Position numbers and translations under genes: made by a program. The notes beneath the pieces were generated by a model. That model made no database searches. It was not told the DNA's origin and worked only from the letters and a program-made list of their open reading frames with translations. From Chloroflexota bacterium (GTDB lineage: Bacteria > Chloroflexota > UBA11872): a DNA stretch of 34,155 nucleotides. This document shows, piece by piece, positions 7,531 to 15,969 of the stretch. How positions within the stretch are numbered: the first letter of the stretch is position 1; every line of letters starts with the position of its first letter. Where the stretch lies: contig WTFW01000132.1 of the NCBI GenBank assembly GCA_011523785.1, forward strand, positions 1 through 34,155, in the 5' to 3' direction.

Positions 7531-8410
7531 CGGCCTCGCCTTCATTGCGAGCTTGCTGCGTCAGTGCCAGGTACACGTCCTCGAGGCTCGTGCGCACCAC
7601 GGAGTATTCGTCGATGCCCTGGGCCCGTAGCTGGTCGGCCAGGGCCAGGTGGTCGTCGCCGAAGAGGGTCTGGGGACCCTCGGAGGTCTCATAGACCAGC
7701 TTGTACTCGTGGCCGATGGAAGCCCGCAGATTCGCGATGGTGTCGAGCGAGATCAGGCGACCGTCCTGGATGATGCCGATTCGGTCGCAAAGCGTTTCGG
7801 CCTCCTCCATGTAATGGGTGGTCAGGAGCACGGCGGCGTCGCGTTGTCGGTAGCTCTGCAGGACCTCCCAGAGCCGTTGGCGGGACTCCACGTCCAGGCC
7901 GACCGTGGGTTCGTCCAGGATCAGCACGTCCGGCTGCGCCAGCATGGCGATGCCGACCAGGAGGCGGCGGCGCAAGCCGCCTGACAGGCGTTCGCTGTTG
8001 AAGTCGCGGTGAGCCGTCAGGTCGAGTTCCTCGATCAGCTCGTCCGCGCGCTCCCGCGCAGCCCGCCGAGACAGCCCACGCAGCACGCCGAAGATCCGCA
8101 AGTGCCGGTACACGGAAAGCCCCTGGAACAGGCGGGCCTCCTGCGGGACCACGCCAATCCGCGCCTTGGCGTCGTCAGGATTCGCCACGGCGTCGATTCC
8201 GACCACGCGCACCTGGCCGGAGGTTGGGAGCAGTTCCGTCGTGATCTGACGCACCAGCGTGGTCTTGCCCGCGCCGTTGGGCCCCAACACACCAAGTGCC
8301 TCGCCCCAGTTGAGGGTCAGCGAGATGTCCTGGTTGGCGTGCGGGCCGTCCTTATAGCGCTTGTTGAGGCTGCGGACCTCGATCGGCGGCGGTCGCTCAA
8401 CGCCGGTCAA
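7517..8410 (-). CDS. ABC exporter ATP-binding protein (DrrA-like)
   Basis: 297 residues. Walker A GPNGAGKT (43-50), Q-loop region VVPQEARLF, signature LSGGLRRRL, Walker B VLILDEPTVGLD and H-loop TTHYMEEAE are all present. The C-terminal extension after the ABC core (about 225-297) is typical of DrrA/CcmA-type ATPases. It powers the downstream ABC-2 permease, which overlaps it by 14 bp or more. The pair is divergent from the two-component system at 8609, with a 198-bp shared upstream region, so control of this exporter by that system is possible but not shown. Confidence 0.95.
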   Translation of the reverse strand: MTGVERPPPIEVRSLNKRYKDGPHANQDISLTLNWGEALGVLGPNGAGKTTLVRQITTELLPTSGQVRVVGIDAVANPDDAKARIGVVPQEARLFQGLSVYRHLRIFGVLRGLSRRAARERADELIEELDLTAHRDFNSERLSGGLRRRLLVGIAMLAQPDVLILDEPTVGLDVESRQRLWEVLQSYRQRDAAVLLTTHYMEEAETLCDRIGIIQDGRLISLDTIANLRASIGHEYKLVYETSEGPQTLFGDDHLALADQLRAQGIDEYSVVRTSLEDVYLALTQQARNEGEADGAD

Positions 8411-8547
8411 CGGTGCGCGTCCGTTCGGAGAGACGCAACTTGCGTCCGGTCGTCCTGGCTTCCGTCCACGTCGCTCACCTGGCCGGCGGTTCCCGCGGTG
8501 ATCACTGACAGGTTAGCCGTCGAGCCGGTTACCGGACCATTCGCCAC

Positions 8548-8575
8548 TTAACAATCTCCGGCCGGCGATTACGGT
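8548..8575 (+). promoter_or_regulatory. Candidate sigma70-type promoter for the two-component operon
   Basis: TTAACA (8548-8553) and TACGGT (8570-8575) are separated by 16 bases and lie about 33 bases upstream of the response regulator ATG. The match to consensus is moderate. No other obvious element was seen in the 198-bp divergent region. Confidence 0.4.
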
Positions 8576-8608
8576 AGAGAGGCCCTTGCCGCCCACCCGA
8601 AGGCAACG

Positions 8609-9334
8609 ATGGTTCGCGTCGCCCGGCCATGCATCCTGATCGTCGAAGACGACGCACGCTACGTCCGGCTGTTGCATGCCATCCTGCAGCAGCACGACTA
8701 TCGGACGCAGAGCGCCGGCACAGGCGCTCGGGGGCTCGAATTGATCGCGTCCGAGGCGCCGGACGCCGTGGTGCTTGACCTTTGGCTGCCGGATCTCGAC
8801 GGCCTGGAGGTACTGGAGCGAATGCGGCAGTTCTCTGACGCCCCCGTGATTATCGTTAGCGCGCGCGACGACGAAGCGGACATCGTGCGCGGGTTAGAGG
8901 CAGGCGCCGATGATTACCTGGGCAAGCCCTTCGGCGTTCCGGAGCTCCTGGCCCGCCTGCGCGCCGTGATGCGGCGGACGCCCCAGGCCCAGGTCCAGAT
9001 TGCCTCACCCTTCGAGTCCGGGGATCTGCGCATCGATTTCGCGGCGGCTGAAGTCAGCGTCGCAGGCAAGCCAGTCAGGCTAAGCGCCACCGAATACCGT
9101 CTCCTCCAGTTCCTGGCTCGCAACGCCGGTCGCGTGCTCGTACCCGACCAGTTGCTCGAGAACGTGTGGGGCCCTGAGTACGTGGGCGACGAGCACCTGG
9201 TGCGCGTGTACGTCAGTCGAGTTCGCCAGAAGATCGAGCGCGATCGTCGCAACCCACGCCACCTCATCACCCGGCCCGGGGTGGGATACATGCTGCGCCG
9301 GCACGAGTCACCGCATGCCCAGTCCAGCGACTGA
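8609..9334 (+). CDS. OmpR/KdpE-family response regulator
   Basis: 241 residues. The receiver domain (about 8-120) has the acidic pocket EDD (13-15), phosphoacceptor Asp57 in VVLDLWLPD, Ser84 in IIVSARD and Lys106 in GKPF. The C-terminal winged helix (about 140-232) contains LSATEYRLLQFLARNAGRVL and ends with ITRPGVGYML, the OmpR/PhoB signature. It binds DNA when phosphorylated, very probably by the histidine kinase whose gene starts 20 bp before this one ends. KdpE and MprA-like regulators share this architecture; the target genes are not evident. The divergent exporter operon is a candidate. Confidence 0.95.
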   Translation: MVRVARPCILIVEDDARYVRLLHAILQQHDYRTQSAGTGARGLELIASEAPDAVVLDLWLPDLDGLEVLERMRQFSDAPVIIVSARDDEADIVRGLEAGADDYLGKPFGVPELLARLRAVMRRTPQAQVQIASPFESGDLRIDFAAAEVSVAGKPVRLSATEYRLLQFLARNAGRVLVPDQLLENVWGPEYVGDEHLVRVYVSRVRQKIERDRRNPRHLITRPGVGYMLRRHESPHAQSSD

Positions 9335-10580
9335 CCCGCCGCGCCAGTCGCCAGGCGGAGTCGGCGCGCCAAACACGGGCTTCGACTCGCGTGCCCACGC
9401 GCTCATCGGCTCATTCAGCCAGGCGGTCAAGATTCTCAACACGTCGACCTCGCTTGCGTCGGTGCTGGAAGACCTGGCGCGGATCAGCCGCTCGGTTCTC
9501 AATGCACGCTACGGCGCGGTGGCGGTCATGGACACTGACGGCGAAATCGCGCAATTCGTTACCGCCGGTTTGGACGACGCCGAGATTGCGGCGATCGGTG
9601 ATCCACCGCGGGGACGCGGCTTGCTCGGCGCCGTGATCATCAGTGGCAGGCCGCTGCGCTCCGCCGATATCGCCAGCGATCCCCGCGCGGCCGGGTTTCC
9701 AGACAACCACCCACCAATGACCAGCTTTCTCGGGGTGCCGATTCGGAGCGGGCGGCGAACGCTCGGCAATCTGTACGTTACCGACAAGACGACCGGGGAT
9801 GAGTTTGACGACGTCGACGAGTGGGTGGCGACGGTCCTGGCCGATCACGCCGCTCTAGCCGTGGAGCGCGCAGAGCTGAGTGCGGCGCGCGACGCGTTTC
9901 TCTCAGTTGCCGCGCACGAGCTGCGCACGCCGGTGGGCGCCTTGCGGCTGGCCGTGGAATCCGCCAGGGAGCAGGCCGCAGGCCACGGCACGCCGCCCGC
10001 CGTCCGCGAGCTCCTGCGCGAACTCGAGCAGGGAATCGATGAGCTATCGCTGGAAGTCGAAGATCTGTTGGACGTCTCCCGGCTAACCCGCGGCGCGCTG
10101 CCGGTGCAACGCTCGACGGTCGATCTCCGCGAAGTCTGTCAAGCGGCGGTGGACCGCGTGCGGTGGACGTTTGAGACCGACCGCGTGGTCACGGACCTCC
10201 CGTCCGCCCCAATCCGCGGACGCTGGGACCGCCGCCGCCTGGAGCGAGCGGTGGCGAACTTGCTTGAGAATGCGCTGCAGTACAGCCCGATGGACATGCC
10301 GGTCTGGATCGGCGTTACGGTAAGCCGTACACAGGCGACCATTGAGGTTCGAGACCAGGGCGCAGGCATTGACCCGACAGACCAAGAACGAATCTGGCAG
10401 CCGTTCGCCCGCGGTACTCAGAGTCACGGGGCGCGGCGTGGCGCCGGACTTGGGCTCTATATCGTCCGCGAGATCGTGTCGGCGCACGGCGGCAGGGTGG
10501 CGTTGACCTCGCAGCCACTCGTGGGAACGACTGTCAGCATCACGCTCCCGCTACGGCCGCAGGACTCAAATGAAGACTGA
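9315..10580 (+). CDS. Soluble GAF-domain sensor histidine kinase
   Basis: 421 residues. A GAF domain (about 35-185; GAVAVMDTDGEIAQF, SFLGVPIRSGRRTLGNLYV) is followed by the dimerisation domain with HELRTP (phospho-His201) and an ATPase domain: N-box NLLENALQ (Asn315), G1 DQGAG (347-351), F-box WQPF, G2 GAGLGLYIV (376-384). No transmembrane segment or signal peptide, so it should sense an intracellular ligand, perhaps a small molecule, nucleotide or redox cue through GAF. It overlaps the response regulator by 20 bp, which fixes its start and partner. The GAF input lacks an obvious heme or flavin cysteine/histidine signature that I could identify. Confidence 0.95.
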   Translation: MPSPATDPPRQSPGGVGAPNTGFDSRAHALIGSFSQAVKILNTSTSLASVLEDLARISRSVLNARYGAVAVMDTDGEIAQFVTAGLDDAEIAAIGDPPRGRGLLGAVIISGRPLRSADIASDPRAAGFPDNHPPMTSFLGVPIRSGRRTLGNLYVTDKTTGDEFDDVDEWVATVLADHAALAVERAELSAARDAFLSVAAHELRTPVGALRLAVESAREQAAGHGTPPAVRELLRELEQGIDELSLEVEDLLDVSRLTRGALPVQRSTVDLREVCQAAVDRVRWTFETDRVVTDLPSAPIRGRWDRRRLERAVANLLENALQYSPMDMPVWIGVTVSRTQATIEVRDQGAGIDPTDQERIWQPFARGTQSHGARRGAGLGLYIVREIVSAHGGRVALTSQPLVGTTVSITLPLRPQDSNED

Positions 10581-10735
10581 GCGCCGCAACGCTGACCCAC
10601 GGGGAGACGGCCCGCCTGGCAGTTACGAAATTGTGACGTTTGCGGACACGGCCGTTACTTGCTGTTGACACCGAAGCGCGACGCTAGGGATGCGGAGGCA
10701 ACGGTGCCGTCGCGCTGGAAAGGACGGTCGTCGAA

Positions 10736-11335
10736 ATGGCCGGTCATGGGCCGGGTCGCGCCTACGTGGTCGACGAACCCGGTGTGGTCAAGAACCTTTT
10801 GCAGAACCCAACCTGGTCGTGGATCTTTCTCCCGCTCCGGCTCTGGTTGGGGTACGAGTGGATCAACGCCGCGACCCACAAAGTGACGAGCCCGGCATGG
10901 ATGGATGGCGGGGCGGCGCTTCAAGGCTTCTGGACGCGCGCGGTCAGCATTCCAGCGGAGGGCCGACCGGCCATCGCGTTCGACTGGTACCGGGAGTTCA
11001 TCAACTTCATGCTGGTCAACGAGTGGTACTCGTGGTTCGCCAAGCTCATCGCCGTTGGCCAGATGGCTGTCGGCATTGCCCTGATCGTGGGTGCCTTCAC
11101 CGCCATTGCGGCGTTCTTTGGGCTGACGATGAACGTCAGCTTCGTGCTCGCGGGCTCGGCCAGCACCAATGCCGTGCTTCTGCTGGCGGCACTGATGCTG
11201 ATTCTGGGTTGGAAAGTCGCCGGTTATTGGGGGCTTGACCGATGGCTGCTGCCGGCGCTCGGCACGCCGTGGACGAGAGAGCGAGTGCGCTCCCCACGGG
11301 CCGCGTACCCCAGGGCGCTGCACGCCGCAGACTGA
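10736..11335 (+). CDS. DoxX-like integral membrane protein
   Basis: 199 residues. Several hydrophobic helices are visible: WSWIFLPLRLWLGYEWINAA (around 27-46), LIAVGQMAVGIALIVGAFT (around 104-122), IAAFFGLTMNVSFVLAG, and NAVLLLAALMLILGWKVAGY. RLWLGYEWINAATHK plus the central MLVNEWYSWFAKLIAVGQM follows the DoxX/DoxD fold (thiosulfate:quinone oxidoreductase subunit and related redox-linked membrane proteins). The family has members of many roles, so only the membrane-protein class is claimed. It is monocistronic, with a consensus TTGACA at 10665-10670 upstream and a strong terminator after it. Confidence 0.82.
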   Translation: MAGHGPGRAYVVDEPGVVKNLLQNPTWSWIFLPLRLWLGYEWINAATHKVTSPAWMDGGAALQGFWTRAVSIPAEGRPAIAFDWYREFINFMLVNEWYSWFAKLIAVGQMAVGIALIVGAFTAIAAFFGLTMNVSFVLAGSASTNAVLLLAALMLILGWKVAGYWGLDRWLLPALGTPWTRERVRSPRAAYPRALHAAD

Positions 11336-11349
11336 GAATCTCCTCCCCA

Positions 11350-11388
11350 CTGCCCGTGGCGCCGCAACAACCCCGGCGCCACGGGCAG
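11350..11388 (+). terminator. Strong stem-loop terminator after the DoxX-like gene
   Basis: A perfect 15-bp inverted repeat (11350-11364 with 11374-11388) with a 9-nt loop begins 14 bases after the stop codon, followed by a weak CTTT. This is the clearest terminator in the window after the one at 837. Confidence 0.62.
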
Positions 11389-11744
11389 CGCCTTTGCCGC
11401 CGATTGACTGCAGTCCACAAGCCGCCCAGGCCCAGCCACGCCGATGCGCATCGATGGGCAACGCTGACTGAGTTGCCGGCCGCCAGAGCACTATTCGAGG
11501 GGACAGCGGCGCTGCGAGCGCACCTCGCGTGGCGGAACCGCTTCACGAACCGCTGCAGGCGGGAAGGCCGTTGCGAGGGCGAATCCTTGAATTCATAAAG
11601 GCAGCCAGGCCTTAGGAGGAGCGCGGGCACGGGTGTCCGGCACCGAATCGGCCCGCGAGCGGCGGAGGCAAGAACCGTCCATATCCAGCCGAACCGCTTG
11701 CCTAGACTTGCGGTACGCGGACGGATCGCCGCCGGAGTCGAAGC
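11389..11744. other. Gene-free intergenic region before the PhyH gene
   Basis: No convincing reading frame. One secondary structure stands out: CGCGGGC (11622-11628) pairs with GCCCGCG (11651-11657) around an inner GGTG/CACC stem, about 90 bases before the PhyH start. It could be a 5' leader hairpin. An AGGAGG-like run at 11614-11619 lies too far from any start to serve the PhyH gene. Confidence 0.4.
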
Positions 11745-12593
11745 ATGAAGCTCACGACACAGCAGCTCGCCTTCTTTGAGACATTTGGCTACCTAGGCTT
11801 CCCCGGGCGCTTTGCGGAGGACGCGGAAGCCATTACCGCCGAGTTCGAGCGCCTCTGGGCCGAGCGTGGCGGCGGGCATCACGGGCAGGCCCACGACCAT
11901 CAGCAGCGTTCGGCGCTAGTTCCCTTCATCGACCAGAGCGAGTACCTGAGCGCCCTGCTGGACGATCCGCGGATCGACGACGTGGCCAGCGAGGTGGTGG
12001 GTGACGACTACAACTACACGGGTAGCGATGGAAATTTCTACGTCGGCGACACCCGGTGGCACTCCGACGGCTATGCGCGCAGCAAGTACCGCAACGTCAA
12101 GTTTGCGTTCTACCTGGATCCGGTGGAGCACGATTCGGGATGCCTTCGGGTCATTCCGGGCAGCCACCACAGGGGCGACGACTACGCCGAAGGCCTGCAA
12201 GGCATTATGTCAAGTCAGCGGACCTGGACGATGGAGGAGCACCTCGGCGTTTCGGGTGCGGAGATGCCGGCCGTGGCGCTGGAAACCCAACCTGGCGACA
12301 TGCTGATGTTCAACCAGGACCTCAAGCACGCGTCGTTTGGCGGCGGAACCCGTCGGCGCATGTTCACCATCAACGTGTCCGAGCGCTTCGCCGAAGAGGA
12401 CCTGGACGAACTGCGCCAGGACATCGGGCACGCGGCCCGCTTCTGGATCGAGCGCGCCTACGGCGACGCCATGATCCGAACCGCCGGCCCGAAGCGCATG
12501 CGTCACCTGGAACAGCGCCTAGCCAACGATGGCCACTTGCCGGAACTCGCGCGCAAGGCGCGCCAGGAGATGAGCGAGCCCTCGCGGGGATAG
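11745..12593 (+). CDS. Phytanoyl-CoA dioxygenase (PhyH)-family Fe(II)/2-oxoglutarate oxygenase
   Basis: 282 residues. The iron facial triad is visible: His106 and Asp108 in RWHSDGY, and His195 in LKHASFGG, followed by RRR (203-205), where an arginine would hold the 2-oxoglutarate carboxylate. DSGCLRVIPGSHHRGDDY (130-147) is the hallmark PhyH segment. These cytosolic enzymes hydroxylate diverse small molecules, including osmolytes, halogenated or lipid substrates; sequence alone does not give the substrate. It stands alone, with a gene-free region upstream and the PadR operon downstream. Start ATG 11745 is supported by the immediate start of the fold. Confidence 0.93.
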   Translation: MKLTTQQLAFFETFGYLGFPGRFAEDAEAITAEFERLWAERGGGHHGQAHDHQQRSALVPFIDQSEYLSALLDDPRIDDVASEVVGDDYNYTGSDGNFYVGDTRWHSDGYARSKYRNVKFAFYLDPVEHDSGCLRVIPGSHHRGDDYAEGLQGIMSSQRTWTMEEHLGVSGAEMPAVALETQPGDMLMFNQDLKHASFGGGTRRRMFTINVSERFAEEDLDELRQDIGHAARFWIERAYGDAMIRTAGPKRMRHLEQRLANDGHLPELARKARQEMSEPSRG

Positions 12594-12600
12594 CCGACGG

Positions 12601-12612
12601 CGCTACGTAGCG
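12601..12612. repeat. 12-bp perfect palindrome CGCTACGTAGCG
   Basis: Just after the PhyH stop and about 107 bases before the PadR gene. A self-complementary site without a loop suits a dimeric DNA-binding protein rather than a terminator. One occurrence only, so chance is possible. Confidence 0.25.
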
Positions 12613-12678
12613 GGCCAGTGAAATCTCTTTCGCGCTTGGCCGGGCGCTGTCGCACTCTTGTTGCGGCCCATTGCCTGC

Positions 12679-12702
12679 TATACTGGTTTACGGAATACCG
12701 GT
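12679..12702 (+). promoter_or_regulatory. Candidate promoter and operator of the PadR operon
   Basis: TATACT (12679-12684) is a good -10 element 34 bases before the PadR start; a TTG-rich stretch at 12658-12663 is a poor -35 at 15 bases distance. Overlapping it, ATACTGGT (12680-12687) recurs as ATACCGGT (12695-12702) with a 15-bp period. PadR proteins commonly repress their own operon, so these repeats are plausible operator halves. Confidence 0.4.
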
Positions 12703-12718
12703 CACCAGCCTAGCCTGA

Positions 12719-13078
12719 ATGTCAGTACGCGACGATCTTCGCCTTGGAAGCCTGGCCTACTGGGCGCTGCTGGCCCTCAGCGCAATGCCGGGCCACACCT
12801 CGCACGCCTATGCGCTGCTGCAGGAGTTTTCCAGGCAGTTCGGACGCAAGCCTTCGAGCGCGGCGCTCTACCAGGCGCTTCAGCAGCTCGTTCGGCGTGA
12901 GCTCATCGAGGATGCCGGCCTCCGTCCCTCCGCCAAGGGACCTGAGCTGCGTCTATTCACGCTCACCGTCGCTGGCCGCCAACTTGCGCTTGACGAAGCG
13001 GCGTCGCTGGAACGGATTGCCAGCGCCGTTCAGACCTCACTGAAGCCATCAGGCGAGAAACTGGAGAGCCCGCGGTGA
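12719..13078 (+). CDS. PadR-family transcriptional regulator
   Basis: 119 residues. The winged-helix PadR domain spans about residues 8-90: LGSLAYWALLALSAMPGHTS, then HAYALLQEFSRQFG, the recognition helix SSAALYQALQQLVRRELIED, and a wing with FTLTVAGRQL. Single-domain PadR proteins bind operator DNA as dimers and respond to small ligands or to control of a partner membrane protein. Its stop overlaps the GTG start of the membrane protein at 13075, so regulator and partner are made together, a common arrangement for PadR-controlled transport or envelope-stress systems. Confidence 0.9.
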   Translation: MSVRDDLRLGSLAYWALLALSAMPGHTSHAYALLQEFSRQFGRKPSSAALYQALQQLVRRELIEDAGLRPSAKGPELRLFTLTVAGRQLALDEAASLERIASAVQTSLKPSGEKLESPR

Positions 13079-14451
13079 TCAAACGGCTGGTCGCAGCTCT
13101 GTTCCCGACATCGGCCGACGACGGCATTGACTGGCGAGCCGACGCGATCGCGCTGTGGCAGCTCCAGCGAAGCGAGGCTCCAGGCTTGAGAACACGGGTT
13201 CTTCTGGACCTGCAGATCGTCGGCCACGCCGTTCACGAACGCGGGCGTCAGCGCTGGAGTCAGCTGGGTGGAAGTCCCGGCATATTCACGCGGGCACTCG
13301 TGGCCGCCGGTCGCTTCGTGGAGTCGGCCGCAGGGTTGAGCGGCCCCGTGGACGACCCGCAGGAGGAAGCCCTGGCCGTGGTTGCCCTAGGACACTTCGG
13401 TGTGCCGGACAGGCGGGCGCGATCAGACGTACGCCGCTACTTGCGACGGGTTCGGGCAGCCGTTGCGCCGGTGCGTCATGTGTCGATTGCCGGCATCCTG
13501 GCGGCCGCCGCCTTCATCGTGGGCCTGGCTGCCGCCCTCGGCGCGACTTCGGTCATTCTCGCGATCGTGGTGGGGGTTGGCCAGATCGATCGTCCGTATT
13601 ACCTCACCGACGGACGACCCGTGGCTGAGGTGCGGAGAGCCGCTCAAGCCCTTGACCACGATCAAAGCTCGCCACTCGCCACTATGGTTCCAGTCGCGGT
13701 CGCGGTCGCTACCGCCTTTGGCCTGGTCGCCGGACGCGCGGAGCGAAACCACTGGCGCCGCAGCGGTGCGCACCGCACGTATCGCGACCTAACGCCGGAT
13801 GGCGCCCACAGGATGGAGATCGCGCTCCTTACCGCGATGGCCATCGCCGTCGCCTCGCTGACCGCTCTGCTGGCGTACGGCGGCGACGCCATCGTGTTGG
13901 TCTTCACAGTCATAGTGCCCGGCACGCTGCTGCTCATCGCGGCGGCGCGAACGGTGTTTCCGAAGACCTTTGACTGGACGCTGCGGCATGTCTCGCGCAT
14001 CGATGCCGCCGCCTGCGCCCGCCCGTTGATTGAGCGAGACATCGCATTGGAGGTCGCGGCCGAAGGCGAGTCATACGGACGCGGGTCCTTTAGTGCCCGA
14101 AGGCCGGCCAGCAATGCCGCCGCAAGCCTCTGGGCGGCAACCACGCTGCGATCAATGGGGATTTCGCCGGACGCACGGCGCGCCGCCCTGCAACGGCGGA
14201 TCCGACGCAAGACGGCTGAGGCCGCCAGTGTCAGTCTGACGCGGCACGACCTCGTGCGCTATGCGGGCGGCGGCTTCGGATTTACGTTTGCAGTCTGGCT
14301 TCTGGTTCGATGCATGGCCTGGCGAATCTATGAGATTGACTTTGCGCCGTTCAGGACGGCTGTCGGCCTTGACGCGATCACCCTGACAACCGGCGCCCTA
14401 CTCGCCGCGGCACTCAGCTGGATTCACCGGCGCCACCTGGCGGTGGTGTAG
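13075..14451 (+). CDS. Polytopic membrane protein of unknown function coupled to PadR
   Basis: 458 residues from a GTG overlapping the PadR stop. I do not recognise the family. A soluble N-terminal part (1-130) is followed by hydrophobic segments at about 136-168 (long, possibly a hairpin), 201-220, 248-268, 271-293, 386-406 and 430-450, with a soluble stretch of about 90 residues (295-385) between the fourth and fifth. The N-terminal cytoplasmic domain next to a PadR gene recalls PadR-linked permeases, but no MacB/FtsX core is seen. The gene ends one base into the start of the lipoprotein, so all three proteins form one translational unit. Confidence 0.82.
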   Translation: MIKRLVAALFPTSADDGIDWRADAIALWQLQRSEAPGLRTRVLLDLQIVGHAVHERGRQRWSQLGGSPGIFTRALVAAGRFVESAAGLSGPVDDPQEEALAVVALGHFGVPDRRARSDVRRYLRRVRAAVAPVRHVSIAGILAAAAFIVGLAAALGATSVILAIVVGVGQIDRPYYLTDGRPVAEVRRAAQALDHDQSSPLATMVPVAVAVATAFGLVAGRAERNHWRRSGAHRTYRDLTPDGAHRMEIALLTAMAIAVASLTALLAYGGDAIVLVFTVIVPGTLLLIAAARTVFPKTFDWTLRHVSRIDAAACARPLIERDIALEVAAEGESYGRGSFSARRPASNAAASLWAATTLRSMGISPDARRAALQRRIRRKTAEAASVSLTRHDLVRYAGGGFGFTFAVWLLVRCMAWRIYEIDFAPFRTAVGLDAITLTTGALLAAALSWIHRRHLAVV

Positions 14452-15899
14452 TGGGCTCCGCCAGAAGAACCACATATTCGCGACGATCCGCGCTTCGCGC
14501 TCTTGCCGCCGGTCCGGCCTTTCTGATCCTGGCCGCGTGCGGCGAGGAAGCGCCGGAGCAGCCCACCCCGCCTGCCACGACCGGCCGCGGCGACCTGGAT
14601 GCCGCGTTGCGGCGTGCGCGGACCGCCGCGGCGAGCGTGACCGAGCGCGCGCCGGAGCCGGGGCCGTCACTTCCGCAGCCGGGGCAGCGGCGCGCGGTGC
14701 CGGTTGCCGTCATGTCGTTGGAAGTTGCGGGCCCCAGGCTCTTCGGGCTATTTGCCAATGGGCTGCTGGATGCCGGCCGCCGGTCCGAGGGCCGCTACAA
14801 GTTCGACGACGTGCCTCTCGATTTCTCTTTAACGAGCGATTGGAGCATGAGCCGCTCGCTTGCGGCAGTTGAAGCCTCAGCGCCCGAACTCGTCGTCTTT
14901 TTCGACATTGATCTCGATGACCTGGTCGCCCACGATCAACTCATGCCGCTGGGCGACTTTCTGGCCGCCGATCCGGATTTCGATCCCGGAGCCTTCTGGC
15001 CCGGCGTCCTGGAAAGCGGTCGCCACGACGGCGAACAATTCGGGCTGCCGTTTGCCGTCTCTCCGTCTTTCACACTGGTCAACGGCGAACTGGCGGCCGA
15101 GCGGGACATTGAACTGCCCGAGCCAACCCTGCAGGCCTTCACCGCCGAGGCCTTTCTGCGAACCGCGCAGGCCTTCCACGAGCCCGATCCGCCAGACGGT
15201 GGACTCGGAACCCGGGGCATCCTGGGCGTTGTCCTCCCCGAGCCGACGGCGAGCGGCGACTACCTTGTGTTTCCGCCGGTGACGGTTGCTTTGCTCTCGG
15301 CGCTGGGCAGCTTTCGGGATTCCAGCGGCGGCCTTGCCCCGCTTGAGGGCGACAAGGCTCGTGAGGTCCTGGAGTTTTACGTCGACCTCATCCACCGCCA
15401 CCAGCTGCTCAAGATAGGCAACTTCGACTTTGGCCCCTATCTACAGGCCGGCACCTGGGGCATTGGATTCGGAACCATCGCCTTCTCGGACATCGGCGAG
15501 TTCCTCGCCGACAATCGCGTGTACCCCTTTCCGGCGTTTGGATCGGGTCGAAATCCCACCCATACGTTCAATCTAGGCATCGTGAAGTCGGCCAGGGATC
15601 CCGAGGTTGCCTACGATGCGCTGCGGCACTTGTATTCGGCCATCGCACCCGACTCGACCCTGCCGCCTTTTCGTGTGGATGCGGCAGCCATTCGGAAACT
15701 CATGCCCGAACTCAATGGCGACGACGAGAACGTTCTCCTGCACCTGCTTGAGAACGCGGCATTCGACGGCTCCTCGCGGTCCGAGTCGGAAGTGCTAAGG
15801 GACACGATCGTTCGCGACGTGTTCCTGGGCGAGACGGACCCTGCCGAAGGGCTGCGCCGAGCGGTTCAGGAGATGCAAGCGCTGCCGGCCAGTGGCTGA
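14451..15899 (+). CDS. Tat-type lipoprotein, extracellular solute-binding protein family 1
   Basis: 482 residues from a GTG sharing one base with the preceding stop. The N-terminus carries a twin-arginine (SRRSAL, residues 10-15), a hydrophobic stretch and a lipobox (LAAC, Cys30), so it is exported folded and lipid-anchored. A Pro-rich tether follows (about 31-85). The rest resembles carbohydrate-type binding proteins: QFGLPFAVSPSFTLVN (hinge-strand segment), KAREVLEFYVDLIHRHQL, and TWGIGFGTIAFSD. No ABC permease or ATPase is encoded nearby, so it is either an orphan binder for a distant transporter or a sensor for the PadR/membrane protein pair. Fold call good; ligand unknown. Confidence 0.87.
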   Translation: MGSARRTTYSRRSALRALAAGPAFLILAACGEEAPEQPTPPATTGRGDLDAALRRARTAAASVTERAPEPGPSLPQPGQRRAVPVAVMSLEVAGPRLFGLFANGLLDAGRRSEGRYKFDDVPLDFSLTSDWSMSRSLAAVEASAPELVVFFDIDLDDLVAHDQLMPLGDFLAADPDFDPGAFWPGVLESGRHDGEQFGLPFAVSPSFTLVNGELAAERDIELPEPTLQAFTAEAFLRTAQAFHEPDPPDGGLGTRGILGVVLPEPTASGDYLVFPPVTVALLSALGSFRDSSGGLAPLEGDKAREVLEFYVDLIHRHQLLKIGNFDFGPYLQAGTWGIGFGTIAFSDIGEFLADNRVYPFPAFGSGRNPTHTFNLGIVKSARDPEVAYDALRHLYSAIAPDSTLPPFRVDAAAIRKLMPELNGDDENVLLHLLENAAFDGSSRSESEVLRDTIVRDVFLGETDPAEGLRRAVQEMQALPASG

Positions 15900-15969
15900 C
15901 GCGCAGCCCTAACCAACGCCCCGTACTCTGAAGGCCTCGTCCATTTGGCGTCCCGCTCAGGAGGAGAGC

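Noticed and set aside
10665-10693. TTGACA as promoter of the DoxX-like gene
   Set aside because: Perfect -35 but no acceptable -10 at 16-18 bases (GGATGC at 17), so not listed as a separate feature.
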